In this document: in pieces, positions 1 to 8,370 of the stretch
How the letters are laid out: each line of letters opens with the position of its first letter
Numbering within the stretch: the first letter of the stretch is position 1
DNA from: Chlamydiota bacterium
GTDB taxonomy: Bacteria; Auribacterota; JACPWU01
DNA length: 64,000 nucleotides
Direction of reading: 5' to 3'
Assembly: GCA_016178055.1 (NCBI GenBank)
Contig: JACOUC010000035.1
Coordinates: forward strand, 141,325-205,324
The notes under the pieces: generated by a model
The model's database searches: none
Told to the model about the DNA's origin: nothing
What the model saw: the letters and a program-made list of their open reading frames with translations, nothing else
Translations under genes and position numbers: made by a program

Positions 1-137
1 CCAAAGCTATTATTATAATCCACGTCCTGTGCTTGTAGCTTATAGGCTGGATATTCTGACGCCTCGGCATATACCTCTATCGTTAAAGCTAAAAAAAAAG
101 CCATCATAATCTTTCCCATCCATTTGTTTATTTTCAT
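1..137 (-). CDS. Partial exported protein, cut by the left edge
   Basis: An ATG at 135-137 read leftwards is preceded by a good ribosome site (AAAGGGGATATTT then ATG). The 45 visible residues begin with a signal peptide: Lys-rich start MKINKWMGK, hydrophobic core MMAFFLALTI, then a VYAEA cleavage-like end. The mature start (SEYPAYKLQAQD) matches no family I can name. It lies downstream of the TolC-like gene on the same strand with a 187 bp gap, so it could be a periplasmic partner of an efflux or secretion system, but that is inference from position only. A longer ORF in another frame over the same bases lacks a ribosome site. Confidence 0.6.
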   Translation of the reverse strand, partial: MKINKWMGKIMMAFFLALTIEVYAEASEYPAYKLQAQDVDYNNSF

Positions 138-324
138 AAATATCCCCTTTCTTAATGGTAAAGACACCTAAAAGATGAAGAAAGTAAAAAAATCGTTTCA
201 ATGTCCAGACTTTGACACTTGAAAAAAATAATGTCTTCATAATCAAGAAATTACAGAAACAGACTGTTTTTGTGCCAGCAGGTTTTTCATAACTTCTGTT
301 AGTTTTAGCACCTTGGGAGGGATT

Positions 325-1602
325 TTAATGCGATCCCACACCCACCCCTTTTGCCAAACGAGCCTTGGCCTTCCACACCTCTAATCTCAGGGCGAGAAGA
401 CGAAGCTCTGATCTTTTTAAATTTAACTGAGCCTCTTCCCATTCATAAGGGGAAAGCCGGTCCTTTTTAAATTCTGCTTCAGCTTTTCCAACTTCCTCTT
501 GAATAAAATTCTTTTCCTGCATCCCCGATTCTAAGTTAACTTTGGCATTCATCCATTCGTCATACGCCTCTTCAACTTCCTCACTCACTCTTCTCTTCGC
601 CTCCTTCCATTGAAATTGCGCTTTCCTTTCAGCCATTTCGGCAAGAGAAATCTGTAATTTGATCTCCCCCCCATCATACAAAGGATAACGCGCAATCACT
701 CCGGTGCGAAATTGAAACGAATCCCCCTCCCTTTCTAAATCATCCAAGGCAAAGGCATTTCCCGCAAAAAGATCGAGTCGAGGCCAACGCCCGAGTTTGG
801 CGACCTTAACCGCCTTTCGACTTAAGTCCCATTGAATCTCGGCCTCTCGAATTTCAACCCGATGAAGAAGAGCTTTATCGATCAAGACCTCCTTCGAAAG
901 AGGATTTTGTTCCTCTTCTCCAAGGGGATTATCAATCCCTTCCATATCCGAAAGGTCAGAACGCTCTTTTAATTTCTGGAGCAGCTTCTGATATTCTCTT
1001 TTTAATTTTTCTAGCAAATTTTTATGATCAAAAAATTGAACTTGAGTTTTGAGAAAATCAGCCCGCCTTAACCTTTCTTGCCTCAATTCGACCTGAGCCT
1101 TTTCCCGCGTCTTTTCAATTAATTGAAACTCCTCCAACTGAAGGTTAAGCTCCGCCTCTTTTTGCAGGGCCTCACAAATTAGAACCTTCATCTGATAAGC
1201 CAGCTCAAGCTCACGACTCTGTCGATGGAGCCTCGAAATTTCAACCTGGGCCTTGGCCTGCTCAATGCGATAAGTCACCCATCCATTCTGAAAAAAATTC
1301 CAATCCAAAATGAGATTGGACCCCGCATTGCGATCCAATTCAAAACTTCCCAGAGAAAAAAGGTCAACCCCTAAATTTCCCTGTAGGGAGAGCTTGGGCC
1401 AATAGGCCGTTTTTGCCACCTTCAATTCCTCTTGGGCCCTTTCAATATCCTCATCCATTAATTTTAAGTCTTGAGAAACCTTAATAGATCGATCCACCAA
1501 TTCATCCATTCCATAAAATTTTGCATGGGCCGAATAAGTTAAAACAGAAAGAAAAGCAAGCACGGCAAAACTTGAGGAAAGAAAAACTTTAGAAAATTTC
1601 AC
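325..1602 (-). CDS. TolC-family outer-membrane efflux protein
   Basis: About 425 residues. I start at the GTG at 1600-1602 because GATGAGGATTTTGAA precedes it and the protein then opens directly with a signal peptide (VKFSKVFLSSSFAVLAFL, then TYSAHA). The frame is open to a TTG at 1656, but that adds a polar stretch before the signal. The rest is long, charged amphipathic helix (for example LEKLKREYQKLLQKLKERS) in two repeats, each with a short 'W/PRLDLFAG' strand-like segment, as in TolC-type channels made of two structural repeats. Such proteins form the outer-membrane exit duct of tripartite pumps or type I secretion. No pump or adaptor gene is visible unless the cut gene to the left is one. 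Confidence 0.85.
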   Translation of the reverse strand: MKFSKVFLSSSFAVLAFLSVLTYSAHAKFYGMDELVDRSIKVSQDLKLMDEDIERAQEELKVAKTAYWPKLSLQGNLGVDLFSLGSFELDRNAGSNLILDWNFFQNGWVTYRIEQAKAQVEISRLHRQSRELELAYQMKVLICEALQKEAELNLQLEEFQLIEKTREKAQVELRQERLRRADFLKTQVQFFDHKNLLEKLKREYQKLLQKLKERSDLSDMEGIDNPLGEEEQNPLSKEVLIDKALLHRVEIREAEIQWDLSRKAVKVAKLGRWPRLDLFAGNAFALDDLEREGDSFQFRTGVIARYPLYDGGEIKLQISLAEMAERKAQFQWKEAKRRVSEEVEEAYDEWMNAKVNLESGMQEKNFIQEEVGKAEAEFKKDRLSPYEWEEAQLNLKRSELRLLALRLEVWKAKARLAKGVGVGSH

Positions 1603-1697
1603 TTCAAAATCCTCATCATTAAGAAAGTGGATAACCTGAAGTTTTGAGTCTATCAAAAACAGAACCCATGCACATTATATAAAAAGATTGAGAATAG

Positions 1698-1802
1698 ATT
1701 TAATGGATAATTGACAATTGAAAATGGATAATTTTTGAATTGATTTTACCTTTATTATCAATTGTCAATTTTTTTCTCAATTGTCTATTGTCAATTTTTA
1801 AT
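1698..1802. repeat. Intergenic hairpin repeat, AATTGACAATTG class
   Basis: The left arm carries ATAATTGACAATTGAAAAT and the right arm carries several copies of CAATTGTCAATTTTT, so the segment can fold into a long AT-rich hairpin. It lies between two divergent genes and contains no gene. It is one of several hairpin classes in this window built from short 7-8 bp units. Confidence 0.7.
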
Positions 1803-1825
1803 GAAATCATGCTAGAATAAAAACT

Positions 1826-2719
1826 ATGATCCTTCTTACAGGCTCAACAGGATTTTTAGGACAAAACCTTTTACCTCACCTTAAAGAAAAGGGTTATGCT
1901 GTCCGATGCCTCATTCGCCAAAACTCCTCGACCGAATGCCTCAAAAATTTTTGCGAAGACAAAGTCATTGGCGATATTTTGGATGAATCCTCGCTCAAAT
2001 ATTCTATGCGAGGAATTGACACCGTCATTCACTTGGCAGGAATCCGAATGGAAATAGGAAATGTCAACTTCGAATCCATCTTCTATTTGGGCACACGTCA
2101 TATCGTCGATGTTGCAAAAGCAGCCGGCGTCAAGCGATTCATTTTCTTAAGCACCTTTGGCGCTCGACCCAAGGCGAAAAGCCGATTCCATCATTATAAA
2201 TGGCTTGCTGAGGAATACCTCAAACACAGCGGTCTTAAATACACCGTATTGCGCCCTACGATCATTTATGGTCCTCACGACCATTTTGTAACAAAATGGA
2301 TGAGAAAACTGAAAAACCTGCCCATCGTCCCCATCCTCGGACGAGGGAAAAATCTGATTCAACCGATTGGTGTTGAAGATGTTATTCAGTGTATTCTCAA
2401 AAGCTTAACAGACCCTACAAAAGAAGGAATCACTTATGAATTGGCAGGACCCGATCGCCTGAGCTTTAGAGAAATTGTGCGCCAGATTGGAATTTTTATC
2501 GGTCACAAACGAAAACTTTTCCACTGGCCGCTTTCTCTGGTGAAATTTTTTGCTCATCTGAGCGAATTCCTTCTTCCCCATCCCCCCTTCACACGAGACG
2601 AGCTTTGGCGCTGGATGGAAGACCGCACCTCGGATCATCACAAAATTGAAAAGGAATTCCAAATCAAACTAACCCCTTTTAAAGAGGGATTAAAGCAGTA
2701 TTTTGGACCAAAATTATAG
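1826..2719 (+). CDS. NAD(P)-binding extended SDR (NDUFA9/nucleoside-diphosphate-sugar epimerase-like)
   Basis: 297 residues. The N-terminal Rossmann motif TGSTGFLGQNL (residues 5-15) binds the nicotinamide cofactor. HLAG follows the fourth strand, and LSTFGA is the Ser-containing segment. The usual YxxxK catalytic motif appears as HYKWLAEEYL (Y-K close together), which resembles the atypical complex-I-subunit (NDUFA9) branch of the family rather than classic sugar epimerases. LRPTIIYGPHDHFVT is the typical substrate-side loop. The substrate cannot be read from sequence. The gene is monocistronic, in an AT-rich setting with a hairpin repeat on each side. Confidence 0.8.
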   Translation: MILLTGSTGFLGQNLLPHLKEKGYAVRCLIRQNSSTECLKNFCEDKVIGDILDESSLKYSMRGIDTVIHLAGIRMEIGNVNFESIFYLGTRHIVDVAKAAGVKRFIFLSTFGARPKAKSRFHHYKWLAEEYLKHSGLKYTVLRPTIIYGPHDHFVTKWMRKLKNLPIVPILGRGKNLIQPIGVEDVIQCILKSLTDPTKEGITYELAGPDRLSFREIVRQIGIFIGHKRKLFHWPLSLVKFFAHLSEFLLPHPPFTRDELWRWMEDRTSDHHKIEKEFQIKLTPFKEGLKQYFGPKL

Positions 2720-2850
2720 AAAATGATCTAAATGGCATGATTTATTATATATTTAACTCATTTTATTAAAGATACTTATAAAAATAATGATGATTCTGTT
2801 GACCATACTCCACAAATGGCGTACAAATATGGAGTAAGGTCTATAAGCAC

Positions 2851-2944
2851 AATGTAAAACTTAAAACGTCTTCCTTGCAATAGCATTAGAAATTTTGGAT
2901 TTTAAGTTGTCATTTTACATTTTGACTTTTGAATTTTAAATTAT
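2851..2944. repeat. Intergenic repeat, TCAAAATGTAAAATGACAA class (inverted copy of 35401-35529)
   Basis: Read on the minus strand, this segment runs nearly base for base with 35409-35500. Both contain GTCAAAATGTAAAATGACAA, then CAAAATTTCTAATG, then GACNTTTTAAGTTTTACATT. It lies after the stop of the SDR gene and after the stop of the convergent mutase gene. The 130 bp before it (2720-2850) are AT-rich with no gene that I can see. Confidence 0.75.
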
Positions 2945-2948
2945 TATT

Positions 2949-4520
2949 TCACTCATGATATTCCCCAAACACATCTTTAAGCATCCGAATCATTTCACCC
3001 AATGTGGCACGAGCCTCAATCGCCTCCATAAAAATGGGAATCAGATTTTCTTTGGACTGGGCCCCCCGGCGAATCTGATCCAGCGCTTTCTGAACGACCT
3101 GAGCGGATCTCGATTTTTTCAATTGACGCAAACGGGCCTTTTGAATTTTTTCCACAGAGGGATCAACCTTTAAAATACTCATTTTGGAGGCCTTTCCCTC
3201 TTTGAAACGATTGACCCCTACAATCACCCGCTCTTCTTTTTCAACTTGTTTTTGATATTGAAAAGAACTCTCCGCAATTTCTTTTTGAAACCAACCTTGA
3301 CGAATCCCCTCTTCCACGCCTCCCAGTTCTTTGATGTCATCCAAAATGCATTTTACTTTTTCTTCAATTTTGTTGGTCAAAGATTCCAGATAATACGATC
3401 CGCCCAAAGGATCAGTCACCCAAGGAATATTGCTCTCATGGGCAATGATCTGTTGCGTTCGAAGCGCAATTTTTACAGCCTTTTGGGTTGGAAGGGCCAA
3501 GGCTTCATCCATAGAATTCGTATGAAGCGACTGGGTTCCTCCAAGAACCGCCGCTAGGGCTTGAAGGGTGGTTCGCATCATATTATTCTCGGGCTGAACG
3601 GATGTGAGGCTGCATCCTGCCGTCTGAACATGAAGTCTCATGAGCAATGTTTTTTCATTTTTGGCCCCGAATTCCTCTTTTAAAATTTTGGCCCACATCC
3701 GCCGCGCCGCTCTGAATTTCGCAATCTCTTCAAAAAAATCATTATGAGAATTTAAGAAAAAACTCAACCGATGCGCAAATTGATCGACCTTTAAACCCCG
3801 CTCAAGTCCTAACTCCACATATCGTTTAGCATCGGCAAGCGTAAAAGCCAATTCTTGAACAGCCGTTGCCCCCGCCTCTCGAATATGGTATCCACTGATC
3901 GAAATCGGGTACCAACGAGGCACCTCTTTTACAGCAAACTCGATCATGTCCCCAATCAATCGAAGCGCTGGTTTGACCGGGAAAATATAAGTATTTTGAG
4001 CCATATATTCTTTTAAAATATCGTTTTGAATCGTCCCCCGTAACCTGCGCCAAGAAACCCCCTTTTTTCGAGTCACACAAAGAAACATCGCCCAAATAAT
4101 GGAGGCGGGGGCATTCACCGTCATCGAAGTCGAGATTTGATCAAGGCTAATTCCCTTAAAAAGCTCTTCCATATCCTCAATGGAGTCAATCGCAACCCCA
4201 TCTTTTCCAACTTCACCATGGGATTGGGGGTCATCAGAATCCAATCCCAAAAGGGTCGGTAAATCAAACGCAATGGAAAGCCCTGTTTGCCCACTCTTTA
4301 AAAGGTATTTCAATCTTTGATTGGAGTCCTTGGAAGAACCAAATCCAGAAAACTGGCGCATGGTCCAGAATTGAGTACGATATCCAGATGAAGAGATGCC
4401 ACGGGTGTAAGGATATTCTCCCGGAAACTCCTGAGGCGAAGGAGGTTCACCAGGATCATAAAAAAGCTTCAGAGGAATCCCCGAATAACTTGTGATTTTC
4501 CCTTCATTTTCCATTTCCAT
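2949..4520 (-). CDS. icmA: B12-dependent acyl-CoA mutase large subunit, isobutyryl-CoA mutase type
   Basis: 523 residues: the TIM-barrel substrate-binding subunit of the methylmalonyl/isobutyryl-CoA mutase family, lacking the C-terminal B12 domain, which is encoded separately at 5535-5939. Visible motifs are WTMRQFSGF (51-60), GQTGLSIAFDLP (78-88), GTIQNDILKEYMAQNTYIF (162-180) and SISGYHIREAG (207-217, holding Tyr211-His212). In methylmalonyl-CoA mutase the two carboxylate-binding residues are Tyr89 and Arg207; the aligned residues here are Phe57 and Gln175. Phe/Gln is the pair known for isobutyryl-CoA mutase (Phe80/Gln198). It therefore most likely interconverts isobutyryl-CoA and butyryl-CoA. 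The start overlaps the end of the GTPase gene by 17 bp. Annotation pipelines would probably call it methylmalonyl-CoA mutase. Confidence 0.85.
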   Translation of the reverse strand: MEMENEGKITSYSGIPLKLFYDPGEPPSPQEFPGEYPYTRGISSSGYRTQFWTMRQFSGFGSSKDSNQRLKYLLKSGQTGLSIAFDLPTLLGLDSDDPQSHGEVGKDGVAIDSIEDMEELFKGISLDQISTSMTVNAPASIIWAMFLCVTRKKGVSWRRLRGTIQNDILKEYMAQNTYIFPVKPALRLIGDMIEFAVKEVPRWYPISISGYHIREAGATAVQELAFTLADAKRYVELGLERGLKVDQFAHRLSFFLNSHNDFFEEIAKFRAARRMWAKILKEEFGAKNEKTLLMRLHVQTAGCSLTSVQPENNMMRTTLQALAAVLGGTQSLHTNSMDEALALPTQKAVKIALRTQQIIAHESNIPWVTDPLGGSYYLESLTNKIEEKVKCILDDIKELGGVEEGIRQGWFQKEIAESSFQYQKQVEKEERVIVGVNRFKEGKASKMSILKVDPSVEKIQKARLRQLKKSRSAQVVQKALDQIRRGAQSKENLIPIFMEAIEARATLGEMIRMLKDVFGEYHE

Positions 4521-5427
4521 GAAAGACCTCTTCTAAAATTCTTTGTGCCCCTTCATAAGGATTTTGAAATTTTCGCGAGGGATGTTCCACTTGATTCAAT
4601 CGATCCCAGACCATTGAAAGGGCCCAAAGTTTCATTTCTAAATTTTGATGTTCTTGACGCTTTCTTTCCCAAACCCCGTTCACCCTTAAAAAATGATGAT
4701 GCTTTTCAATGGCCTCAAAAAGAGGCTCAACTCCTTCGCCCTTTAAAGATTCAGTCATGAGAACGGGTCTTTTCCATTTTTCAGAGTCCTGATGACTTTT
4801 AAGCTCCTCGATCAAAGCAGTCTCTAATGCCTTTGCACCGGATCGATCAGATTTATTAATGACAAAAATATCCGCCCATTCGATCAATCCCCGTTTCATC
4901 ATCTGGATTTCGTCACCCGATTCGGGAGAAAGGACCAAAATTGTGGTATCAGCCAAATGTTGAATCACCCAATCAGATTGACCCATCCCCTGCGTCTCCA
5001 TTAGAACACAACCAAATCCAAAGCTTCCAAACGCCCGAGCCATGATTTGGGCGCTTAAGTAACCTGAAAAAGGATTTTTGCGAGGGGCAAAACTTCTGAA
5101 AAAAACTCTTGGATGAAGCCCTTTTTTGAGGCGTATCCGGTCTCCCAAAAAAGCGCCTCCAGAAACTGAACTCCGGGGATCCATGGCAATCACGCCTAAA
5201 TACTGATCCCGTGTCAAAGGGGTCACTAAATAAGCAAGTAAGCTGCTCTTTCCCACACCCGTGGCCCCGGTCAAAGCAATGGTATAAATCTGGGAATCCG
5301 TCTCATAAATCTTCGAAAGAAGCTGTGGATCTTCCTGTGAACGCTCGATCAATGTTAAGATACGAGACATAGCTCGCTCATCTCCAGCTAGAGCTTCCTT
5401 AAACCAGGATTTCCAAGAGGTCATCAT
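4504..5427 (-). CDS. MeaB/ArgK-type G-protein chaperone of the acyl-CoA mutase
   Basis: 307 residues. P-loop GATGVGKSSLLAYL, switch region MDPRSSVSGGAFLGDR, METQGMGQSDW, and the guanine-specificity motif NKSDR (within IFVINKSDRSGAK). These fit the MeaB/ArgK/YgfD family of SIMIBI GTPases, which load adenosylcobalamin into B12-dependent mutases and protect them. MeaB proteins are usually a little longer (about 310-340 residues). The gene lies between the B12-subunit and large-subunit genes and overlaps the latter by 17 bp, so translation is probably coupled. The ATG at 5425-5427 is the first Met; no strong ribosome site precedes it. Confidence 0.88.
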   Translation of the reverse strand: MMTSWKSWFKEALAGDERAMSRILTLIERSQEDPQLLSKIYETDSQIYTIALTGATGVGKSSLLAYLVTPLTRDQYLGVIAMDPRSSVSGGAFLGDRIRLKKGLHPRVFFRSFAPRKNPFSGYLSAQIMARAFGSFGFGCVLMETQGMGQSDWVIQHLADTTILVLSPESGDEIQMMKRGLIEWADIFVINKSDRSGAKALETALIEELKSHQDSEKWKRPVLMTESLKGEGVEPLFEAIEKHHHFLRVNGVWERKRQEHQNLEMKLWALSMVWDRLNQVEHPSRKFQNPYEGAQRILEEVFHGNGK

Positions 5428-5454
5428 AAACCTTTGTTTACTTATGGATAAAAA

Positions 5455-5533
5455 CTAGTCAACAGTCGACAGTCAACGGTCGACAAATTTTAAGGAAGCA
5501 TTTTTTCTATGGACTGTTGACCGTGGACTCGTC
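5455..5533. repeat. Intergenic hairpin repeat, GTCAACAGTCGACAG class
   Basis: The left arm is heptad-like GTCAACAGTCGACAGTCAAC and the right arm is CTATGGACTGTTGACCGTGGAC. The loop contains AAGGAAGCATTTTTTCTATG, shared with the copies at 34583 and 42462. It fills the gap between the B12-subunit gene and the GTPase gene of the same operon. Confidence 0.85.
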
Positions 5534-5534
5534 C

Positions 5535-5939
5535 TCACATTAACTTTTCCTTCAAATAATTCACAATATCTTCTGTCGAAGTATCTGGGCCCCAGAGTTT
5601 ATTCACCCCCTTTTTTTCAAGAAGTTGAATATCCTCAGGGCAAATAATTCCTCCTCCGATCAAGAGAACATCCTCAAGCTTCATCTTGCGACGCAATTTC
5701 AAAAGCTCTGAAAAAAGCGTCATGTGAGCCCCCGAAAGAAGGCTAATGCCAATCACATCCACTCCCTCCTGCAATGCAGCTTCCATAATGGCCTCGGGGG
5801 TCTGTTTAATCCCTGTATAAATCACATCCATACCTGCATCCCTCAAAGCCCGGGCAATGACCTTAATCCCTCGATCATGCCCATCTAATCCGACCTTAGC
5901 CAAAAGAACCTTGATAGAACTTATATTTTTTCCAGACAT
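5535..5939 (-). CDS. icmB: Cobalamin-binding small subunit of the acyl-CoA mutase
   Basis: 134 residues, the usual length of stand-alone mutase B12 subunits. It shows the base-off/His-on B12 signature: DGHDRG (His supplies the lower cobalt ligand), then SLLSGAHM and [27 protein letters not shown] is typical of the family. Together with the large subunit (2949-4520) and the MeaB-type GTPase it makes a complete mutase system in one operon. Its first 19 bp overlap the end of the transglutaminase/TPR gene, so the two are translated from one message. Confidence 0.9.
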   Translation of the reverse strand: MSGKNISSIKVLLAKVGLDGHDRGIKVIARALRDAGMDVIYTGIKQTPEAIMEAALQEGVDVIGISLLSGAHMTLFSELLKLRRKMKLEDVLLIGGGIICPEDIQLLEKKGVNKLWGPDTSTEDIVNYLKEKLM

Positions 5940-6859
5940 TGCCTCATCCTCTCCTGATTGAGCAAAGCGGCCGATCGATTACGCTCTAAAATCGGCCATG
6001 TTTTTCTCCGATCTTTTAAAAACTCAATTCCTTCACTATAAATTTCAACAGCCCTTTTATAATCTGTGTTTTTAAAGTATTGATTCCCCCACTCCACATA
6101 AAGCGCGGCAATGATCCTTTCCAAATCAGGAAAGTGAGGATCCAGTTCATACGCCTTTAAATAAAAGGGTAACGCCTCTTCCATACGATTTTGACGAATC
6201 CAATCCATCCCCCGATTATAATAAATAACAGCGATTAACCTTGAGCCCTCTACAGGTCTTTTCCCTTTCCAAGTTTGCACCTTAGAATCATAAACAAATT
6301 CATTGACTGTTGAATCCTTCACCCAAAAACCTAATGGAATCGTCGTTTGAACCTCAAAAAATTTCCGAGGCCTTCCCGGATCCAAAACTGCAGCATCCAA
6401 GTGGGTAGGAATTTCTAACCCGACGGTTTTGATATGAAATCGTTCGCACAAAATATTAAAAAGTAAAGTTGCCGATACACAGTTAAAAAGCCCCTGATCC
6501 AATGTCTTTTGAATTTCAGTGGCGCTAGCGTCATATTTCTTAAAAACGGTTTGATGGAGAAACACCAAAATAAATTCTGCCCGATCGAGCAAAGGTAATT
6601 TTTTAAAAGGAAGAGAAAGTGCAATTCTATTGTAGAGAGCATCAATCTTCTGGTGATAAAGAGGTAACTCTCTTTGACTCACCCCTGAAGCAATGAGGGC
6701 CGCTTGCTCCAAACTCAGGCGGCCAAGTTTCTGGTAACGTACATCTTCAAAGAGGGTATTTTCCAAAGAGCCTTTTGAAAATGTTAAATCTAAAGCCTCT
6801 CCCCAAAGAGGAGGGACAAGGGAAAGAAGGAGCGCTAAGCTCACCCAAAACTTAGGCAT
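5921..6859 (-). CDS. Exported transglutaminase-like protein with TPR repeats
   Basis: About 312 residues. I start at the ATG at 6857-6859 because it opens a signal peptide ([20 protein letters not shown]); an upstream in-frame start adds polar residues. The middle shows a papain-like transglutaminase triad pattern: [13 protein letters not shown] (Cys), PTHLDAAV (His) and VKDSTVNEF (Asp). The C-terminal third has two to three TPR-like helices ([29 protein letters not shown], then [25 protein letters not shown] region). It acts outside the cytoplasm as peptidase or transamidase, or as a scaffold. It overlaps the start of the B12 subunit gene, although no metabolic link is obvious. Confidence 0.7.
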   Translation of the reverse strand: MPKFWVSLALLLSLVPPLWGEALDLTFSKGSLENTLFEDVRYQKLGRLSLEQAALIASGVSQRELPLYHQKIDALYNRIALSLPFKKLPLLDRAEFILVFLHQTVFKKYDASATEIQKTLDQGLFNCVSATLLFNILCERFHIKTVGLEIPTHLDAAVLDPGRPRKFFEVQTTIPLGFWVKDSTVNEFVYDSKVQTWKGKRPVEGSRLIAVIYYNRGMDWIRQNRMEEALPFYLKAYELDPHFPDLERIIAALYVEWGNQYFKNTDYKRAVEIYSEGIEFLKDRRKTWPILERNRSAALLNQERMRQCLEKI

Positions 6860-6926
6860 GGTTTTTATCTTTTTATCACGTCCTGATTTAATTAGAATGA
6901 ATCCCATCTTGATTGTCAATGAATTA

Positions 6927-6962
6927 TAAAAATATCAAAAATCAAAGATCAAAAATCAAAAT
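6927..6962. repeat. Half copy of the TCAAAAATCAAA repeat in the trmB leader
   Basis: ATCAAAAATCAAAGATCAAA tandem units, as in the left arm of the copies at 16570 and 38812, but without the matching right arm. If trmB started at an upstream in-frame codon, these units would encode its N-terminus (NQRSKIKIVV). Confidence 0.6.
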
Positions 6963-6987
6963 TGTGGTAGAAATTAATGAAAAAATT

Positions 6988-7590
6988 ATGGGATCCCTGA
7001 CCGAGCATGTTCTACTTGACTACACCTCCATTCGCAACTTCAAAAGCTGGAAGGAGCTATTTAAGAATCCTCAGCCTCTTAAAGTGGATATTGGATGCGG
7101 AAAAGATGATGCACTCATCGAACGTGCACTTCATGAGCCCCATTTTAATTTTATTGGAATTGAAAATGACTCTGGAATCGCTTATCGCTTTGAGAAAAAA
7201 ATTCGCCGCAGCAAAGCCACCAATCTTCTCCTGGTTCTTTTTGATGCCCATTTTGTGATTGAAAAGATGTTTGATAATGAAAGTGTTGAACTCTTCTCCA
7301 TGCAATTTCCAGATCCCTGGCCTAAAAAACGTCATCACAAAAGGCGAGTTCTAACGTCCCCTTTTGTTAAAATTCTTCGAGATAAATTAAGAGAAAATGG
7401 CGAATTTTTCGTGGCCACCGACGTTCAAGCTGTTTCAGAACTGGCTCTTGAAGTTGTGAATATCTGTGGGGGTTTCAAACGCATTACCCAAGGGGAACTT
7501 AAAAGTCATCCCTTTCATACCCTTTATGAAAAAAAATTCTTAAGCCATGGATTGCCCATTCACTATTTAAAATTTAAAAAGATAGACTAG
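6988..7590 (+). CDS. trmB: tRNA (guanine-N7-)-methyltransferase
   Basis: About 200 residues from the ATG at 6988. It methylates G46 in the variable loop of tRNAs using SAM. The SAM-binding motif is VDIGCGKDDALIERA, and the TrmB signature MQFPDPWPKKRHHKRR holds the catalytic Asp and basic tRNA-binding residues. FVATDVQAVSELALEV follows. The frame is open back to 6913, but those 25 codons come from a half copy of an intergenic repeat and precede the conserved region, so the internal start is preferred; neither start has a strong ribosome site. It is divergent from the mutase operon. Confidence 0.92.
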   Translation: MGSLTEHVLLDYTSIRNFKSWKELFKNPQPLKVDIGCGKDDALIERALHEPHFNFIGIENDSGIAYRFEKKIRRSKATNLLLVLFDAHFVIEKMFDNESVELFSMQFPDPWPKKRHHKRRVLTSPFVKILRDKLRENGEFFVATDVQAVSELALEVVNICGGFKRITQGELKSHPFHTLYEKKFLSHGLPIHYLKFKKID

Positions 7591-7658
7591 GGACCACAGA
7601 CCACAGACTAGAGACTACACAGTCTGTGGTCCGTAGTCCGTAGTCCGTGGTCTGTGTT
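7591..7658. repeat. Intergenic hairpin repeat, ACCACAGACCACAGACTAG variant
   Basis: The left arm is GACCACAGACCACAGACTAG and the right arm is AGTCTGTGGTCCGTAGTCCG, with further units after it. It begins right at the trmB stop codon and may act as its terminator, although no clean T-run follows. Confidence 0.75.
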
Positions 7659-7760
7659 AGTGACGCTTCTCAGGTTTATAAACTTGAATGGGCCGAGCAC
7701 TTCTGCCACTGGATTGGGGGGCAATACCAGAAAACAGAGGGCTCAGCCCATTTAATAACA

Positions 7761-7776
7761 AAGGTCGCTCGACCTT
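7761..7776 (-). terminator. Possible terminator of the small gene at 7782-7889
   Basis: AAGGTCG and CGACCTT are perfect 7 bp arms around a 2 bp loop. On the minus strand the hairpin is followed by TTTGTTATT. It begins 6 bp past the stop of the small ORF. Confidence 0.45.
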
Positions 7777-7781
7777 AAAAT

Positions 7782-7889
7782 TTATTCTTTTCTACGAAAA
7801 ATTTTCCATTCACGTGCATTCGTCTTTTCCATCACATTCAACGCCGCAAAAAGCATTCCAAAAAAAGCAACTAAATCGATCGGTATCAT
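7782..7889 (-). CDS. Small hydrophobic protein (35 aa), possibly the 5' part of a frameshifted gene
   Basis: An ATG at 7887-7889 follows GAAAGGGTAAAAAA, a good ribosome site. The product starts MIPIDLVAFFGMLFAALN, one membrane-spanning segment, and ends basic (IFRRKE). The next frame then stays open for a further 38 codons to a TAA near 7669, with a protein-like end (SARPIQVYKPEKRH). This could be one 70-80 residue gene with a frameshift, or a short gene followed by unrelated open frame. I know no family for it. The rest of the 7659-8118 gap holds nothing else that I can support. Confidence 0.4.
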   Translation of the reverse strand: MIPIDLVAFFGMLFAALNVMEKTNAREWKIFRRKE

Positions 7890-8118
7890 TTTTTTACCCT
7901 TTCAATCTTGACGATTGCTTATAAAAGCATCTTCCATGCCAAACAACTTTTATTTCAGTAAAATAAATATAACTTATTCTCTTGGAATAAATTAAAAACT
8001 TCTTGAAAATAAAAGAAAGGGAGCCTATATTTGGAGTTGTTACAAAATGAATCATTGCTGAGAAAAAGAATATGATTTTTTGTAGCAAACATCTTACGGG
8101 AAAGGGAAAATTTAAACT

Positions 8119-8361
8119 ATGCGTCCTCAAAAGAAAGCTCTATTGGTCGGCGTAGGCTTTGACCATAAGGACAAGCACGTTCGGATTACGAAAGGTGATA
8201 ATTTTGCGCTTCTTGGAGGATCGGAAAAGACACATGCCTCTATGCAAGAAAAAGCCATGTCATTTAACGAGCAATTGGATAAACGAAGAAAGAAACTTGA
8301 GGATATTTCCCGAGAAGAATTTGAAGATATTGCCCAGGATATTGGACTGATTAAAAATTAA
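8119..8361 (+). CDS. Conserved-looking small hypothetical protein
   Basis: 80 residues with balanced composition. The N-terminal half has short strands with Lys/His (VGVGFDHKDKHVRITKGDNF). The C-terminal half is one charged helix (LDKRRKKLEDISREEFEDIAQDIGLI). It is soluble, with no signal peptide. GGGAAAGGG lies about 17 bp before the ATG, further than ideal. I do not recognise the family. It is convergent with the exported protein at 8371-9021, the stops being 10 bp apart. Confidence 0.55.
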   Translation: MRPQKKALLVGVGFDHKDKHVRITKGDNFALLGGSEKTHASMQEKAMSFNEQLDKRRKKLEDISREEFEDIAQDIGLIKN

Positions 8362-8370
8362 TTTGCTTTT

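Noticed and set aside
40-246. 68-codon minus-strand frame at the left edge
   Set aside because: Another frame over the same bases (1-137) has a ribosome site and signal peptide; this frame has neither and its sequence is a run of Phe/Lys/Leu typical of T-rich DNA.
2949-4520. Methylmalonyl-CoA mutase as the simple name for the large subunit
   Set aside because: The two carboxylate-binding residues are Phe and Gln, so the isobutyryl-CoA mutase assignment fits better.
5921-6859. Transglutaminase/TPR protein as the lasso leader peptidase (B2)
   Set aside because: It is exported, carries TPR repeats, is in a different operon 22 kb away and belongs with the mutase genes.
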